Part shown: in pieces, positions 32,442-43,037 of the stretch
Layout: the number at the start of each line of letters is the position of its first letter
Numbering within the stretch: position 1 is the stretch's first letter
Assembly: GCF_021018895.1 (NCBI RefSeq)
Contig: NC_079374.1
Coordinates: 2,677,212-2,741,211 of the forward strand
Origin: Seriola aureovittata
Taxonomy: Eukaryota; Chordata; Actinopteri; Carangiformes; Carangidae
Length of the DNA: 64,000 nt
Direction: 5' to 3'
Made by a program: the position numbers and the translations under genes
Notes under the pieces: model-generated
What the model was told of the DNA's origin: nothing
Database searches by the model: none
The model's input: only the letters and a program-made list of their open reading frames with translations

Positions 32442-34101
32442 TAGTTTTACAAAGCATTCATGGATGACGAGTTAAATATCACATACATAACTCTTAGCGG
32501 GTATGTGGAAGTTAATAAATACAGATATGTTTATTTTTTGATTATGTTTACTATATATATTCTAATAATCTGCTTTAATTCTACTATTGTGTACCTGATC
32601 GTGATTCACAAGAACCTCCATGAACCTATGTACATTTTCATTGGGGCTTTGCTTCTGAACTGTGTTCTTTACAGCACTACTATCTACCCAAAATTTCTGA
32701 TTGATTTTATATCAGAAAAACAGATTATATCTTATTCAGCCTGCATCTTTCAGTATTTTATATTTTACTTTTTAGGTAGTTCAGAGTTCTTTCTGTTGTC
32801 AGCCATGGCCTATGACAGGTATGTATCTATATGTAAACCTCTGCAATATCCAACTATCATGACAAAAAACACTGTTGTTGTTTTCCTGGTTTTAGGTTGG
32901 TTTATACCTGCTTGCCATGTTGCAGTCCTAGCAATAGTCAGTGCTAAAACTAAACTGTGTAACTTTACTTTAAAGGGAATATTTTGCAACAATTCAATTT
33001 ACAGACTTCAATGTGTAAGATCAAGTTTCATTACTACATATGGTGTTATCTCTTTATTTGATCTTGCAATATTCCCTATGCTCTTTATAATTTTCACCTA
33101 TACGAGGATACTATTAATATCTTATCGAAGTTGTAAAGAAGTCAGGAAAAAAGCTGCACAGACCTGTTTACCTCACCTGATGGTTTTAATCAATTTCTCC
33201 TTGTTGAGTGCATATGATGTAAGTATAGCTCGAGTGGAATCCAACTTTTCAAAAACTGCTCGATTAATAATGACTCTACAAATAGTTTTGTATCATCCTT
33301 TGTTTAATCCACTCATATATGGGCTCAAAATGAAAGAGATTTCTAAACACCTCAAAAGGTTGTTTTGTCCAGACAAAATCATCTGATGTTTTAACAAAGA
33401 TTTTGTAAAGTGCTGTCATTTCTTCTGAACTAATCATGCAGAGATGTGAAATCTTGAATGGTATTTTATGTACATTTGTTTCCATGACCGTTTACTGTTA
33501 ATTATGGAAACAGTAAAGAGTATCTTGAAATTGAACCATATAATAACTAATAAGTTACATTATCAAGTCATCACAACTTTCATTTTCACTGAATCATTGT
33601 ATATAGCTTTACTGAGCCCTGTTTACAAGTGACAACATTTACATTGTTATTATTGTCTTTGGGTGTATTGATGAAGTTCACATTGGCTATAAGGTCAGCA
33701 ATGTAAGACCTGACAACAGTGAAAGTATCTATATGTGTTCCACAGATTCTTCTCACTTTTTGTACTTGATAGACTTGTACCAATGTACCAATGTATACTT
33801 CTAGGATTTGATGTTTACTGTTCCCTGTTTTTGTCTTTCCGTGCTGTACATGCACAATTATATTTTTTTGCTTTAAGCTAATAGTTGAAAGATCCTGTGT
33901 GCTTGGATGGAGAAAGATGTGTGTGCATGTCGTGAGGGTAAATGTGTGTGGTATTTGGTAATGAAGTCAGAGATGTTGCAGCAAATGGCAGATTTCTAGG
34001 CAACAAAACATTTTTTAACCTAAAAACTGATAAGTTTTAAAAAGCTAAAATGAACCCTATTGTTGTTGTCAGGTAGTTATTTGCTTATTATTCATAAACA
34101 G
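32442..34101 (+). repeat. Tandem duplication unit B (OR-11)
   Basis: Partner of 28659-30215. Its right edge is close to the left target-site duplication of the hAT insertion at 34124. Confidence 0.8.
32460..33386 (+). CDS. OR-11, odorant receptor (7TM GPCR)
   Basis: 308 residues, a twin of OR-10. Differences are few and mostly in membrane segments: YPKFLIDF for YPKLLIDF, FQYFIFYFLGSSEFF for FQFFIVYFIGSSEFL (TM3), GWFIPACHVAVLAIV for GWLIPACHIAVPAIV (TM4), VISLFDLAIFP for VIALLDLAIFP (TM5) and INFSLLSAYDVSIARV for ISFSFLSAYDISVARV (TM6). TM6 entry is the standard KAAQTCLPHL. DRY 119-121, NPLIY 283-287. Confidence 0.96.
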   Translation: MDDELNITYITLSGYVEVNKYRYVYFLIMFTIYILIICFNSTIVYLIVIHKNLHEPMYIFIGALLLNCVLYSTTIYPKFLIDFISEKQIISYSACIFQYFIFYFLGSSEFFLLSAMAYDRYVSICKPLQYPTIMTKNTVVVFLVLGWFIPACHVAVLAIVSAKTKLCNFTLKGIFCNNSIYRLQCVRSSFITTYGVISLFDLAIFPMLFIIFTYTRILLISYRSCKEVRKKAAQTCLPHLMVLINFSLLSAYDVSIARVESNFSKTARLIMTLQIVLYHPLFNPLIYGLKMKEISKHLKRLFCPDKII

Positions 34102-34115
34102 TCAAATATCGTGGG

Positions 34116-34123
34116 CTCGCCAC
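34116..34123. repeat. hAT target-site duplication, left
   Basis: CTCGCCAC immediately before the element. It matches CTCACCAC at 35079-35086 in seven of eight bases, as expected for an 8 bp hAT duplication. Confidence 0.8.
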
Positions 34124-34254
34124 TAGCAGTGTGATGAGATTTCGTGCCACAAGATCTTGCGATATTAAAACGTTGAGGTGAAAAGCTGTCTCGCAATATC
34201 AGTAGCTAACATTACAGAGTCTGACGGTGAAGAAACCCCTGTCACTTTTAAATT

Positions 34255-34540
34255 GTTTGTGTGGCACCCTTTTGGGTACCTGGTGGAAACAATAAACAAC
34301 GACAGAGTGACAGACAAGGCACGAACAATATGAAAGCACTGTAAGAAAATAGTGCCATACACAGTAGCCAACACGAGCACTATGCAAAGACACCTAAAGA
34401 ACCTCCACAGCTCTCTACTAAAATCAACCGCGCCTGTGAAGAAAACACTGAAAGGCCAAACAAGCCTGACAAATGCCTTTGCATCTCAACTTCCACAGTC
34501 AGGTGCTACAGCCACAGCAATAACGATAGACATTGGCAAA
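34255..34540 (+). pseudogene. BED zinc-finger (hAT/ZBED) fragment
   Basis: In one frame: FVWHPFGYL, then VTDKARTI, a TGA stop, KHCKK, and NTSTMQRHLKNLH. This matches the BED pattern W..F ... C..C ... NTS...HL...H, with the first cysteine codon turned into TGA. The frame runs on to about 34660. BED fingers are DNA-binding domains of hAT transposases and ZBED proteins. Confidence 0.7.
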
Positions 34541-34624
34541 TCCCAAAATTTGGGATTTCAGCGACTCCACCATCCCATCACACGCACATTTTGCTTGCAC
34601 GGTGGTCTCAAACCTCTACAGACC

Positions 34625-34795
34625 CTGAAATGTTCGATTTGTGGAAAGGCGTTCAGTTAGAAGGTCACACATAGCTTCAATTACAAGCTAGAAGCTCATG
34701 CATATTTCACGCACAGTTATAAGGTCTGAAGAGAATCAGGAGAAATCATACAGGAGAGAAGCCAGTCAGTTGAGTTTGTGGCAAAACCCTTTACA
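34625..34795 (+). pseudogene. C2H2 zinc-finger-like fragment inside hAT element
   Basis: LKCSICGKAFS followed by a stop (about 34629-34660) and, in another frame, NHTGEKPVS, a TGA and VCGKTL (from about 34745). CxxCGKAF and HTGEKP are the hallmark finger and linker words of C2H2 proteins. The stops and frame change mean it is dead. How it came into a hAT element is unknown. Confidence 0.6.
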
Positions 34796-35078
34796 GTGCG
34801 TATATTGTTCTGTCTTTTACTACATATGATAATTCATACTCAGAAAGTAGAACTTAAATGACATTCATTACAAGATGATTAGTTAAAACATTTCCACGCA
34901 CCTGCATTGTTTTGCATTTTGTGACTTCCAGCTGAATAAAAGACTATTTTTCTACTAATTTTTGTCATTTTTTTTGTCAAGTTTTCTTAAAAATAGTGTT
35001 AAAATATTGTCTCGTTCTTGTGAACCCAATATTGTGTATTGTCTCGTCTCATGAGCTGAGTGTATTGTCACATTCCTA

Positions 35079-35086
35079 CTCACCAC
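35079..35086. repeat. hAT target-site duplication, right
   Basis: CTCACCAC directly after the element; partner of 34116-34123. Confidence 0.8.
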
Positions 35087-35977
35087 ACAGAATGGGACAC
35101 ACTATTTAAGTCAGATTTTGTGTATCTGTGAGACAACTTGAACATCTGTAAATCTACTCTCTTCTGCCCCCCCCCCAATGTTCTGCCAGGTGTTAGAGTC
35201 TGTTAATAGCTGTTCTGTTTCACAGGAGCTACCTGGCTCTACTTTGTACACTAGGTTTGGTTTGTGTGACTTCTTTGTGTCAAAATAGTTCAGTTTATTT
35301 AACGTTTTTTGAACATCTGCATCCTGTAGGACGGCAAATGTATTTATCACTATGCTGCTGTGAACAGGGCACACAGGAATTTGGGCTTGGAGTGGTTGTT
35401 AGTGGCCATGCTTGTTTGAGAACTGGATCATGGACCTGTCGTATTCTTCAAATCATTCTAGTGAAATTTATTGACAGCAGGTTGTGCCTTTTTCTAAGCC
35501 TTAGCTCAGACTGTATAGTCTCGGTCATTTGGTGGAAAGAAATCCTGCTTCACATCTACATATTGATTAAGATCCTGTAAATTGTTGTTGAATGCGACCC
35601 CACCCACCCACACCCCCTCCATAATTCACGTAGCTGATTCAGGTGACTGAATCATGGAAAGTATGGCCCACAGTATCACATTTGTATAGCCCAGTATCAC
35701 ATAAATGTTACCGATGGGCTTTACAGGCCCGCTGTAGCAGCAGTCTTGAATCCAGTCCTGCTTTCCTAATAAGACAACGTAAAAACTCCAACGTTACTGT
35801 AACATTAACTGTTTCCATGACGAAGAGTGAAGGGGATCTTCAATGTTTAGAAACAAATCTTTACATTAACTTCCAAATATCAAAACAGTGACATCTCTGC
35901 ATTATTATGACAAAAGAAATTACTGTACATAAGCAACACTAACACCACTGTTCCTGAAACATAACGTCTTTAATACA
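35087..35977. other. Intergenic
   Basis: Contains a short poly-C run (35168-35176) and a CCCACCCACCCACACCCCC stretch near 35600. Short open frames here show no domain. The last 100 bp are the OR-12 3' flank with ATAATGCAGAGATGTC on the minus strand. Confidence 0.5.
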
Positions 35978-36904
35978 TCACATCACTTTGGTTTGACTGA
36001 ACAACCTCTTCAGATGTTTAGAGATTTCTTTCATTTTTAGACCATATATGATTGGATTGAAGAGAGGATGATACATAATCACTTGTAAAGTCATGATTAA
36101 ACGTGCAGTTTTTGGAAATTTAGACCCCAGTCGAACTATAATGACATCATATGCACACAAACAGGAGAAACTGATTAAAACCAGCAGGTGAGGTAAACAG
36201 GTCTGTGCAGCTTTTTTCCTGACAGTTTTACAGCTTCTATAGGAGATTATAAGTATCCTGGTGTATGTGAAGAGGATGAAGAGCAGAGGGAAAAGTGCAG
36301 TGACTATCACAGCAAAAACACCAAATATAGATCGTGTTCTTGAACTCACACAGTGGAGATTGTAAATTGAATTATTACAAAAGATTCCATTCAACGTTAA
36401 ATTACAGAGTTTCATATCAGCACTCATTATTACTAGAACTGAAATATGACAAGCAGGAACAAGCCAAGCTAAACCCAGAAAAATACTCACAGTGGTTTTT
36501 CTCATGATAGTTGGATATTGCAGAGGTTTACATATAGACACATACCTGTCATAAGCCATGGCTGACAACAGTAAGAACTCTGAACTTCCTAAAGAATAAA
36601 ATAAAAAAAACTGAAAGAGACAAGCTGAATAAGATATGATCTGTTTTTCAGACAAAAAGTCAATTAACAACTTTGGGTAGATATTAGTGCTGAAAAGAAC
36701 AGAGTTGATCAACAAAGCTGCAATGAAAATGTACATAGGCTCATGGAGGTTTCTGTGAATCCAAATAAGACACACGATGGTGAAATTACAGCAAATTATT
36801 AGAATATAAACTGTAAACATGATTAAAAAATAAACATATCTGTATTTTTGCACTTCCACATGCCCAGTAAGAGTTATATATGTAACATTAAGTTCATCCT
36901 CCAT
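35978..36904 (-). CDS. OR-12, odorant receptor (7TM GPCR)
   Basis: 308 residues, MEDELNVTY start. Third member of the OR-8/OR-9 set, with the same SCKTVRKKAAQTC loop 3 and FSQTKVM tail, but inverted. It differs from them at LGSSEF (TM3), HISVLVIMSAD (TM4-loop 2), NLHCVSSRTRSIFGVFAVIVTALFP (TM5) and ISFSCLC (TM6). DRY 119-121, NPIIY 283-287. Promoter and gene order imply an inverted duplicate of the OR-8 unit. Confidence 0.96.
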   Translation of the reverse strand: MEDELNVTYITLTGHVEVQKYRYVYFLIMFTVYILIICCNFTIVCLIWIHRNLHEPMYIFIAALLINSVLFSTNIYPKLLIDFLSEKQIISYSACLFQFFLFYSLGSSEFLLLSAMAYDRYVSICKPLQYPTIMRKTTVSIFLGLAWLVPACHISVLVIMSADMKLCNLTLNGIFCNNSIYNLHCVSSRTRSIFGVFAVIVTALFPLLFILFTYTRILIISYRSCKTVRKKAAQTCLPHLLVLISFSCLCAYDVIIVRLGSKFPKTARLIMTLQVIMYHPLFNPIIYGLKMKEISKHLKRLFSQTKVM

Positions 36905-37135
36905 TAATCCTGTCTAATAATAATAAATGTCAAGTAAGAGAACAGTTTAATTAATTAATCAGCATACACGAGTGTTAATTAAAAAAGAGCTCTCACTTTC
37001 ACCATATTACAAACATCCAACTTGCACTGCAGTGTCTTGTTCATTCACAGATACCTGATCTTAAAATGCACTTGGTGAATGTTCATCTCCAAAAAGCAAG
37101 TCCTCATCAAGTGAACTGTTTAAGTTTGTGGAAGG

Positions 37136-37174
37136 TTTTTATAATATTGCTTCAGCCTCCATGGATCTCATTAA
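37136..37174 (-). promoter_or_regulatory. OR-12 core promoter block
   Basis: TTAATGAGATCCATGGAGG on the minus strand (37174-37156) with TATAAAAA (37143-37136), then ATCAGGTATCTGTGAATG nearer to the gene. It matches the OR-8 promoter region almost base for base. Confidence 0.75.
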
Positions 37175-37259
37175 ACTCTCGACTAAAAGAGATTCTAATG
37201 TGTAAAGAACTGAATCAAACCCTGGGGGCATGAACTTTCATCACTGTTGACTTCTTTAA

Positions 37260-37784
37260 CTTGGACATGTGCATCATTATACAGCATTACTCTATACAAA
37301 TTTAAAGTTCATCAATATGGAAATAAAGTTGATATTTTTCCAAGTGTTTGTTTTAACAGATGCCCATGGAAATAATTATTTCTGTCAATTGAACCACAGA
37401 CCTTAATGAACAACATTAAAAAGTATCCATAAGCATCCTTCAGGTGAATCTCTGCCTTCTTAGATGAAATTCAATATTGTGGTCCAAGTGCATACAGAGC
37501 TACCACTCTTATCAGGAATAATGGTGTTTAAACATGTATATTTGGGATACACCGATCAAACAGTTTCACTCAATTTGGTTCTGATTTCTTCCAAAACCGA
37601 ATGCCTGAATGGGAGGCAGAGGAAGTGGTATCTGCCAAACACTGTGGTGTGCAGGGATTACTTGTGTCAGTTCGTAGTGCTGGGCTCCAACCACTTTTGG
37701 AGTAACATCTTCCAAGGTGGTAAGCGGGTAGTGTGATATTTTATTTGCCTTGTGTAGATCGCTGAACAAACATAGTCTGGTACG
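37260..37784. other. Intergenic, possibly 5' part of a Tc1-like element
   Basis: Open frames at 37464-37736 (+) and 37566-37913 (-) have no motif I recognise. The region directly precedes a Tc1 transposase remnant and may belong to it. Confidence 0.35.
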
Positions 37785-38010
37785 TAGATTTCTGCTGATG
37801 CAGCAGATCGTAGGGTCAGAATTTGTCAGCGGCTTGACCTGCCTTGAGTCAACAGTCCAGGCTGCTGGTAGTGGTGGTGGTTTAATGGTGTAGGGAAAGT
37901 TTTCTTGGCACACTCTGGACCCTTAATACTAATCAATCATGGTTTGAATGTTACCGCCTATATGAGTAACATTTTGTATCTGTAGCCGCTCAAGGTATGA
38001 TTGCTGACAT
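37785..38010 (+). pseudogene. Tc1-mariner transposase fossil
   Basis: A frame contains FLLMQQIVGSEF and then GGGLMV, a TAG, GKFSWHTLDP. The second part matches the GGG..MVWG.FSWHG.GP block of Tc1 transposases, with the tryptophan codon turned into TAG. The first part is the region around FLLR.ADGRV read out of frame. Broken and short. Confidence 0.7.
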
Positions 38011-38230
38011 GTCTATTTTATCTCTGTGATCCTCATTGTTAAAGAACACTTGCTATCATCGCTAGTAACCAGAGGTGTCACGAAAACAAAGAAATCTTAG
38101 TAATGATATTTATAAATCATGTTCTGAGGAGTATAACTTTAAGTAATCACAGAAGAATGTAAAGAGACTAATGCCACCTATAGCTAGAGTTTGATGATGA
38201 AACTGATGATGGCAGCTCTTGATTGAGGAG

Positions 38231-38270
38231 CTAATGAGATCCATGGAGGGTGGGGGCAAGTCTCATAAAA
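38231..38270 (+). promoter_or_regulatory. OR-13 core promoter block
   Basis: CTAATGAGATCCATGGAGG at 38231-38249 and CATAAAA at 38264-38270. The more proximal element reads CAGATATCTGTAAATG, so the GT present in the other genes is lost here. Confidence 0.7.
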
Positions 38271-38435
38271 TCTTTCCGCTGACACACTCAATGCAATCTC
38301 TCACATCTGGAGATCAAAGTGCATTGTCAGATATCTGTAAATGAATGAGGTGCATTCTGTGTATATGAAATTCCTCATAAGAGACTTTTATTTTTAGTTT
38401 TTATGCCTGTTGTATTCATTAATGTCTAATTTTTA

Positions 38436-39362
38436 ATGGGTGATGAATTTAATGTAACATATATAACTCTTGGTGGGTATGTGGAAGTGAACAAATACAG
38501 ATATCTTTATTTTGTGATCATGTTTACAGTTTATATTCTAATAATCTGCAGTAATTCTACTATTGTGAGTCTTATCTGGATTCACAAAAACCTCCATGAG
38601 CCTATGTACATTTTCATCGCAGCTTTGTCACTGAACTCTGTTCTTTTCAGCACTACTATCTACCCAAAGCTTTTCATTGACTTTTTATCTGAGAAACAGA
38701 TCATATCTTATTCATCTTGTCTTTTTCAATATTTTATATATTACTCACTGGTTGGTTCAGAGTTCTTACTGTTGTCAGCCATGGCCTATGACAGGTATGT
38801 GTCTATATGTAAACCTCTGCAATATCCAACTATCATGACAAGAACAACCATAAGTATTTTACTGCTTTCAGCTTGGCTTATACCTGCTTTACATGTTGTG
38901 GTGGCTGTTGCACTGGGTCATGAGAAAAAACTCTGTAACTTCACTTTGAAAGGAATTTTTTGTAACAATTCAGTCTTGAAACTTCACTGTGTGAGTTCAA
39001 GAGTTATATCAATATATGGTTTGGTTGTTTTGCTAGATGTTGCACTTGTTCCTGTGCTTTTCATACTCTTCACATACACAAAGATACTTATAATATTATA
39101 TCGAAGCAGTAGAGAAGTCAGGAAAAAAGCTGCACAGACTTGTTTACCTCACCTGTTGGTTTTAACCAGCTTCTCCTGTTTGTGTGCATATGATATCATT
39201 AACGCTCGACTGGAATCTGATTTTCCAAAAACTGTACGTTTAATCATGACTTTGCAAGTGGTTTTGTATCAACCTCTCTTTAATCCAATTATATATGGAC
39301 TGAAAATGAAAGAAATTTCCAAACACCTGAAGAGGCTGTTCTGTCAAGTCAAACAAGGCTAA
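38436..39362 (+). CDS. OR-13, odorant receptor (7TM GPCR)
   Basis: 308 residues, MGDEFNVTY start. Sister of OR-14: shared features are FIYYSL in TM3, TISILLLSAWLIPALHVV in TM4 (where other groups have LVPAC), CNNSVLK in loop 2, VPVLFILFTYTKILIILYRSSREV in TM5-loop 3 and YQPLFNPIIYG in TM7. The ILYRSS entry to loop 3 replaces the usual ISYRSC. DRY 119-121. Tail FCQVKQG. Confidence 0.96.
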   Translation: MGDEFNVTYITLGGYVEVNKYRYLYFVIMFTVYILIICSNSTIVSLIWIHKNLHEPMYIFIAALSLNSVLFSTTIYPKLFIDFLSEKQIISYSSCLFQYFIYYSLVGSEFLLLSAMAYDRYVSICKPLQYPTIMTRTTISILLLSAWLIPALHVVVAVALGHEKKLCNFTLKGIFCNNSVLKLHCVSSRVISIYGLVVLLDVALVPVLFILFTYTKILIILYRSSREVRKKAAQTCLPHLLVLTSFSCLCAYDIINARLESDFPKTVRLIMTLQVVLYQPLFNPIIYGLKMKEISKHLKRLFCQVKQG

Positions 39363-39840
39363 ATAATGTTCATTCACTCTGTAATAATCATGCAGAAATG
39401 TGATTTCTCTGATCCTTGGAAGTCATTTAATATAATAACTTCTCTATATTTCTAATACTCGAAAGGACTATCAACAGGTTAAACAGTGTAATGATTAATG
39501 ATTAATTTGCTGCTCTCTATAACTATTCATCCCATACATTGTTAGAGGAAGCCTGTTCCCAGTAATCACATTCATAGTAACTGTCGTATAATTATGTTTC
39601 AATGTAATGATCACGTGCAGATGTTAGTATTTTAAACATAAAAAATATCAGCAATATATGTTTTGTAATATGTGTAATTTCAAATTGTTTATGTAACAAT
39701 AACAGTTTGTGTGTCTGTGTGTCTGTTTATGAACCAAGTCTTGGGAGAGCTGTAAGTTTTACTATTTCATAATAATTTACTCTTCAACTTTCTGTGAGAA
39801 AATATAAATAAAAACTTAAAATTAACTAAACCACATTGTT
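38436..39840 (+). repeat. Left arm of OR-13/OR-14 palindrome
   Basis: Matches the reverse complement of 40950-43037. Beyond the coding region the 3' flanks align (GATCCTTGGAAGTCATTTAATATA with its mirror, AGGAAGCCTGTTCCCAGTAA with its mirror near 41920). A distal part near 39660-39840 pairs with 40960-41140 (AATTTCAAATTGTTT with AAACAATTTGAAATT). Confidence 0.8.
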
Positions 39841-39844
39841 CTTG

Positions 39845-40949
39845 CCGTAAAATAAGGATCTCATCATTCATATCCAGTTAACCGCCATTAGCTCATCTGC
39901 TATGTGTCTGCGGCGCATATACAACAGGGAACAGGATAACCAACCCTCTGAGCAAACTAAGTTAAGCAGAGTGGATGGCAGTCCTGCAACCTAAATGACC
40001 ATATGCTGTATTTAGGCCACAGTTTATTGGACTGTGGAGACTCATGACAGCTAATGTAGCAGCTATCATCTATGTTATTTTTTGACTGAGAATAATCCTT
40101 TCTGCATGTTGTAATAATCACATCCTATAAAAACAAAAATTAGCCCTGTTTTAAGTGCCCTCAAGTGCACCTTGTTCATGCTGAGACAGTTTTCATATTC
40201 ATTTAGCATGGAAGGCCAGAGGTGCTTATGAGGTGCATTTGGAAACAGGGTGGGATTAGGAATTATCCATTATCGTACACTATAGACGAGCATGTTAGGG
40301 GCTGGTGATGGTTGTGGCCACTCACATTTCCTCCTCCCATCCCTTTTAAAAGCAGTGCTTCCCCCTCTTCCATACACTGATGTTTGGTAAGTGAGTTATG
40401 GTCAGAAAACTCAGTTTACATGGCAACCACATTACAACGTACCAACAGCATACGCCCTAATGGTAGGCCATACCCTGCTGCTTTCCCACTGCGGCACATC
40501 GCCCACTATACCTCAGGGAAATGCGTGCACTGTTATCATGTAGTGGTGTAGCTAATGCTAACTAGCCAGATGTCTGCAGATGACGAGAAACACAAAAAGC
40601 AGGACATACATACTTTACATGCAGATCTGTGCTGAAACTAATTATTTAAACGAGTATTTCTATGGTGTATTGAAGCATCAGGTATTTATTTATAGGTAAT
40701 TATTCCTGTTCTACTGTCTGGAACATGAAGTGTTAAAAATGTAAGATTGTTTCTGCTACATTGCTCAGTGGAACTGTCCTCCTATAAACAAGCCGTCTGT
40801 GCAGCAGCTTATTTCGAACCATGGTTACTTTTTTATTGTTAGGCGACCTCTAGTGGCTGTAGTAATTATGACTGGGGCAGAGGAGGAAGTTGGGTGAGGT
40901 AGTATGTGCAACTGGGGCCACAACTGGGGATATTTATTTTACAGCAAGA
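39845..40949. other. Spacer core of OR-13/OR-14 palindrome
   Basis: About 1.1 kb between the inverted arms. No gene or repeat family was recognised. Confidence 0.5.
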
Positions 40950-41308
40950 ACAAAGTGATTTAGTTCATTTCCATTTTTTATTAATTATTTATTTTTCTCA
41001 CAGAAAGTTTCAGATTAAATTATTATAAAATGGTAAAAGTTACAGCACTTCCAAGTCTTGGTTCCTAAATAGAAACAGACACAAACTCTTACTGTTTCTT
41101 AAACAATTTGAAATTACACATATTGCAAAAGGGCAATGTTAGTAGCCTACCACAAAAAAGAAGAAAAATGCAATAAAGAAACACAGTTATTTTCTCCTGT
41201 TTAAGGCTGTAAAGACCTACAGTTACTGATCAGAATTACTGCTCTGTCTCCTTATAGTGGTTTACAGGAAACTGCTCAGAGTATGACATTAAACCATAGA
41301 GTGTTATC

Positions 41309-41560
41309 TTGATTGTTAACACCAAGGAGGATGAGAAGCAAAATTTTCCTTCATTCTTTATGGCAGACCAAGTGCTAAATGTAGTGAATAAAACAAGGTA
41401 CTTAGGTCACATCATCAGGGATGTTATGTGTGATGATGATGTGCAGCGCCATTGTTGTAATGCAAAAGCCAACATGCAGGCACGCAAACTTCATATGTGT
41501 ACAGATCATGTGAAAACAGCCCTTTTTAGTGCCTACTGAAAGTAATGTTCCCATCTTTCA
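41309..41560 (+). pseudogene. LINE reverse transcriptase fragment
   Basis: A 76-codon frame has KTRYLGHIIRD, DDDVQRHCC, KANMQARKLHMC and HVKTALFSAY. These match the YLGxxI...DD.DI.RQ...ANxLxRKFxxC...VKxxLFRAYC region near the C-terminus of non-LTR reverse transcriptases. The frame ends at the usual position of YC, with a TGA after FSAY. It lies within the right palindrome arm but not the left one. Confidence 0.75.
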
Positions 41561-42110
41561 TGCTTTGCTGAGGAATTTATGTATAGATCTGCATGTGTCA
41601 ATTAATTGCATCAAAAAATGTGATAATTAAGGTCTTAACTGAGCCCACACTAAGTGACACAAGGTACTCCTCTTGTTTCTGGAAACATTGGATTAAATAC
41701 CTGTATGTGCTGTAATTACTGTGGATTTATACATTATTTTTTAAGTAATTACTTTACTGATATGGAACCATGTATCTGAAATAAAGTTACTAATAATACT
41801 ATCCCTACTCCTACTACTAGTACTACATTATATATTGCTTAAATTTTCTGTAATTAATATCGACAATCCTTGTGAACTTTATCATTACACTGAAACATAA
41901 TGATACTTGGGAAGTGTTACTGGGAACAGGCTTCCTCTAACCCTGTAGGGATGAATAGTTATACAGAGCAGCAAGTTAATCATTACACTGTTAAAGCTGC
42001 TGATATTCCTTAATGTGTATTAGTAATATAGACATTATTATATTAAATGACTTCCAAGGATCAGAGAAATCACATTTTTGCATGATTATTACAGAGTGAA
42101 TGAACATTAT

Positions 42111-43037
42111 TTAGCCTTGTTTGACTTGACAGAAAAAACTCTTGAGGTGTTTGTAAATTTCTTTCATTTTTAGACCATATATAATTGGATTAAAGAGAGG
42201 TTGATACAAAACCACTTGCAAAGTCATTATTAAATGTGCAGTTTTTGGAAAATCAGATTCCAGTCGAACTATTATGATATCATATGCACACAAACAGGAG
42301 AAGCTGATTAAAACCAACAGGTGAGGTAAACAAGTCTGTGCAGCTTTTTTCCTGACTTCTCTACTGCTTCGATATAATATTATAAGTATCTTTGTGTATG
42401 TGAAGAGTATGAAAAGCACAGGAACAACTGCAACATTTAGCAAAACAACCAAACCATAAACTGATATCACTCTTGCACTCACACAGTGAAATTTCAAGAC
42501 TGAATTGTTACAAAAAATTCCTTTCAAACTGAAGTTACAGGGTTTTTTCTCACGACCCAGTAAAACAGGCACCACAACATGTAAAGCAGGTATAAGCCAA
42601 GCTGAAAGCAGCAAAATACTGATGGTTTTTCTTCTCATTATAGTTGGATATTGCAGAGGTTTACATATGGATACATACCTGTCATAGGACATGGCTGTTA
42701 ACAGTAAGAACTCTGAACCACCTAAAGAGTAATATATGAAATACTGAAAAAGACAAGCTGTATAAGATATGATCTGTTTTTCAGATAAAAAGTCAATGAA
42801 AAGCTTTGGGTAGATAGCAGTGCTGAGAAGAACAGAGTTCAGTGACAAAGCTGCAATGAAAATGTACATAGGCTCATGGAGGTTTTGGTGAATTACAATA
42901 AAACACACAATAGTGGAATTACTGCAGATTATTAGAATATAAACTGTAAACATGAGTAAAAAATAAACATATCTGTATTTATTCAAATCTACAAAGCCAC
43001 CAAGCATAATATACGTTATATTTAATTCATTATCCAT
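42111..43037 (-). CDS. OR-14, odorant receptor (7TM GPCR)
   Basis: 308 residues, MDNELNITY start. The N-terminus is GGFVDLNKYRY where most have GYVEVNKYRY. DRY 119-121 in MSYDRYVSICKPLQYP, followed by MRRKTISILLLSAW. Loop 2 has REKKPCNFS where OR-13 has HEKKLCNFT. The tail is KEIYKHLKSFFCQVKQG, with SFF replacing the common RLF. Convergent with OR-13 across the palindrome. Confidence 0.96.
   Translation of the reverse strand: MDNELNITYIMLGGFVDLNKYRYVYFLLMFTVYILIICSNSTIVCFIVIHQNLHEPMYIFIAALSLNSVLLSTAIYPKLFIDFLSEKQIISYTACLFQYFIYYSLGGSEFLLLTAMSYDRYVSICKPLQYPTIMRRKTISILLLSAWLIPALHVVVPVLLGREKKPCNFSLKGIFCNNSVLKFHCVSARVISVYGLVVLLNVAVVPVLFILFTYTKILIILYRSSREVRKKAAQTCLPHLLVLISFSCLCAYDIIIVRLESDFPKTAHLIMTLQVVLYQPLFNPIIYGLKMKEIYKHLKSFFCQVKQG

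Larger units (their letters stand above)
34124..35078 (+). mobile_element. hAT DNA transposon relic, 955 bp
   Basis: Left end TAGCAGTGTGATGAG and reverse complement of the right end TAGGAATGTGACAATA share TAGNANTGTGA, and the inner pair CACAAGATCTTGCGATATT / CACAAGAACGAGACAATATT extends the terminal repeat. Eight-base duplications flank it. Inside are a BED-type zinc finger remnant and a C2H2 finger-like remnant (next entries). No transposase catalytic region is visible, so it is non-autonomous now. Confidence 0.85.
40950..43037 (-). repeat. Right arm of OR-13/OR-14 palindrome
   Basis: Partner of 38436-39840. It is longer than the left arm because of a LINE-derived insert around 41300-41560 and some further unmatched sequence. 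Confidence 0.8.

Noticed and set aside
34352..34660. A 102-codon frame that could be taken for a zinc-finger gene
   Set aside because: It lies wholly inside the hAT element, the BED cysteine codon upstream is a stop, and the C2H2 part is cut off.
37464..37913. Overlapping frames of 90 (+) and 115 (-) codons as genes
   Set aside because: They overlap a Tc1 transposase remnant and show no domain of their own.
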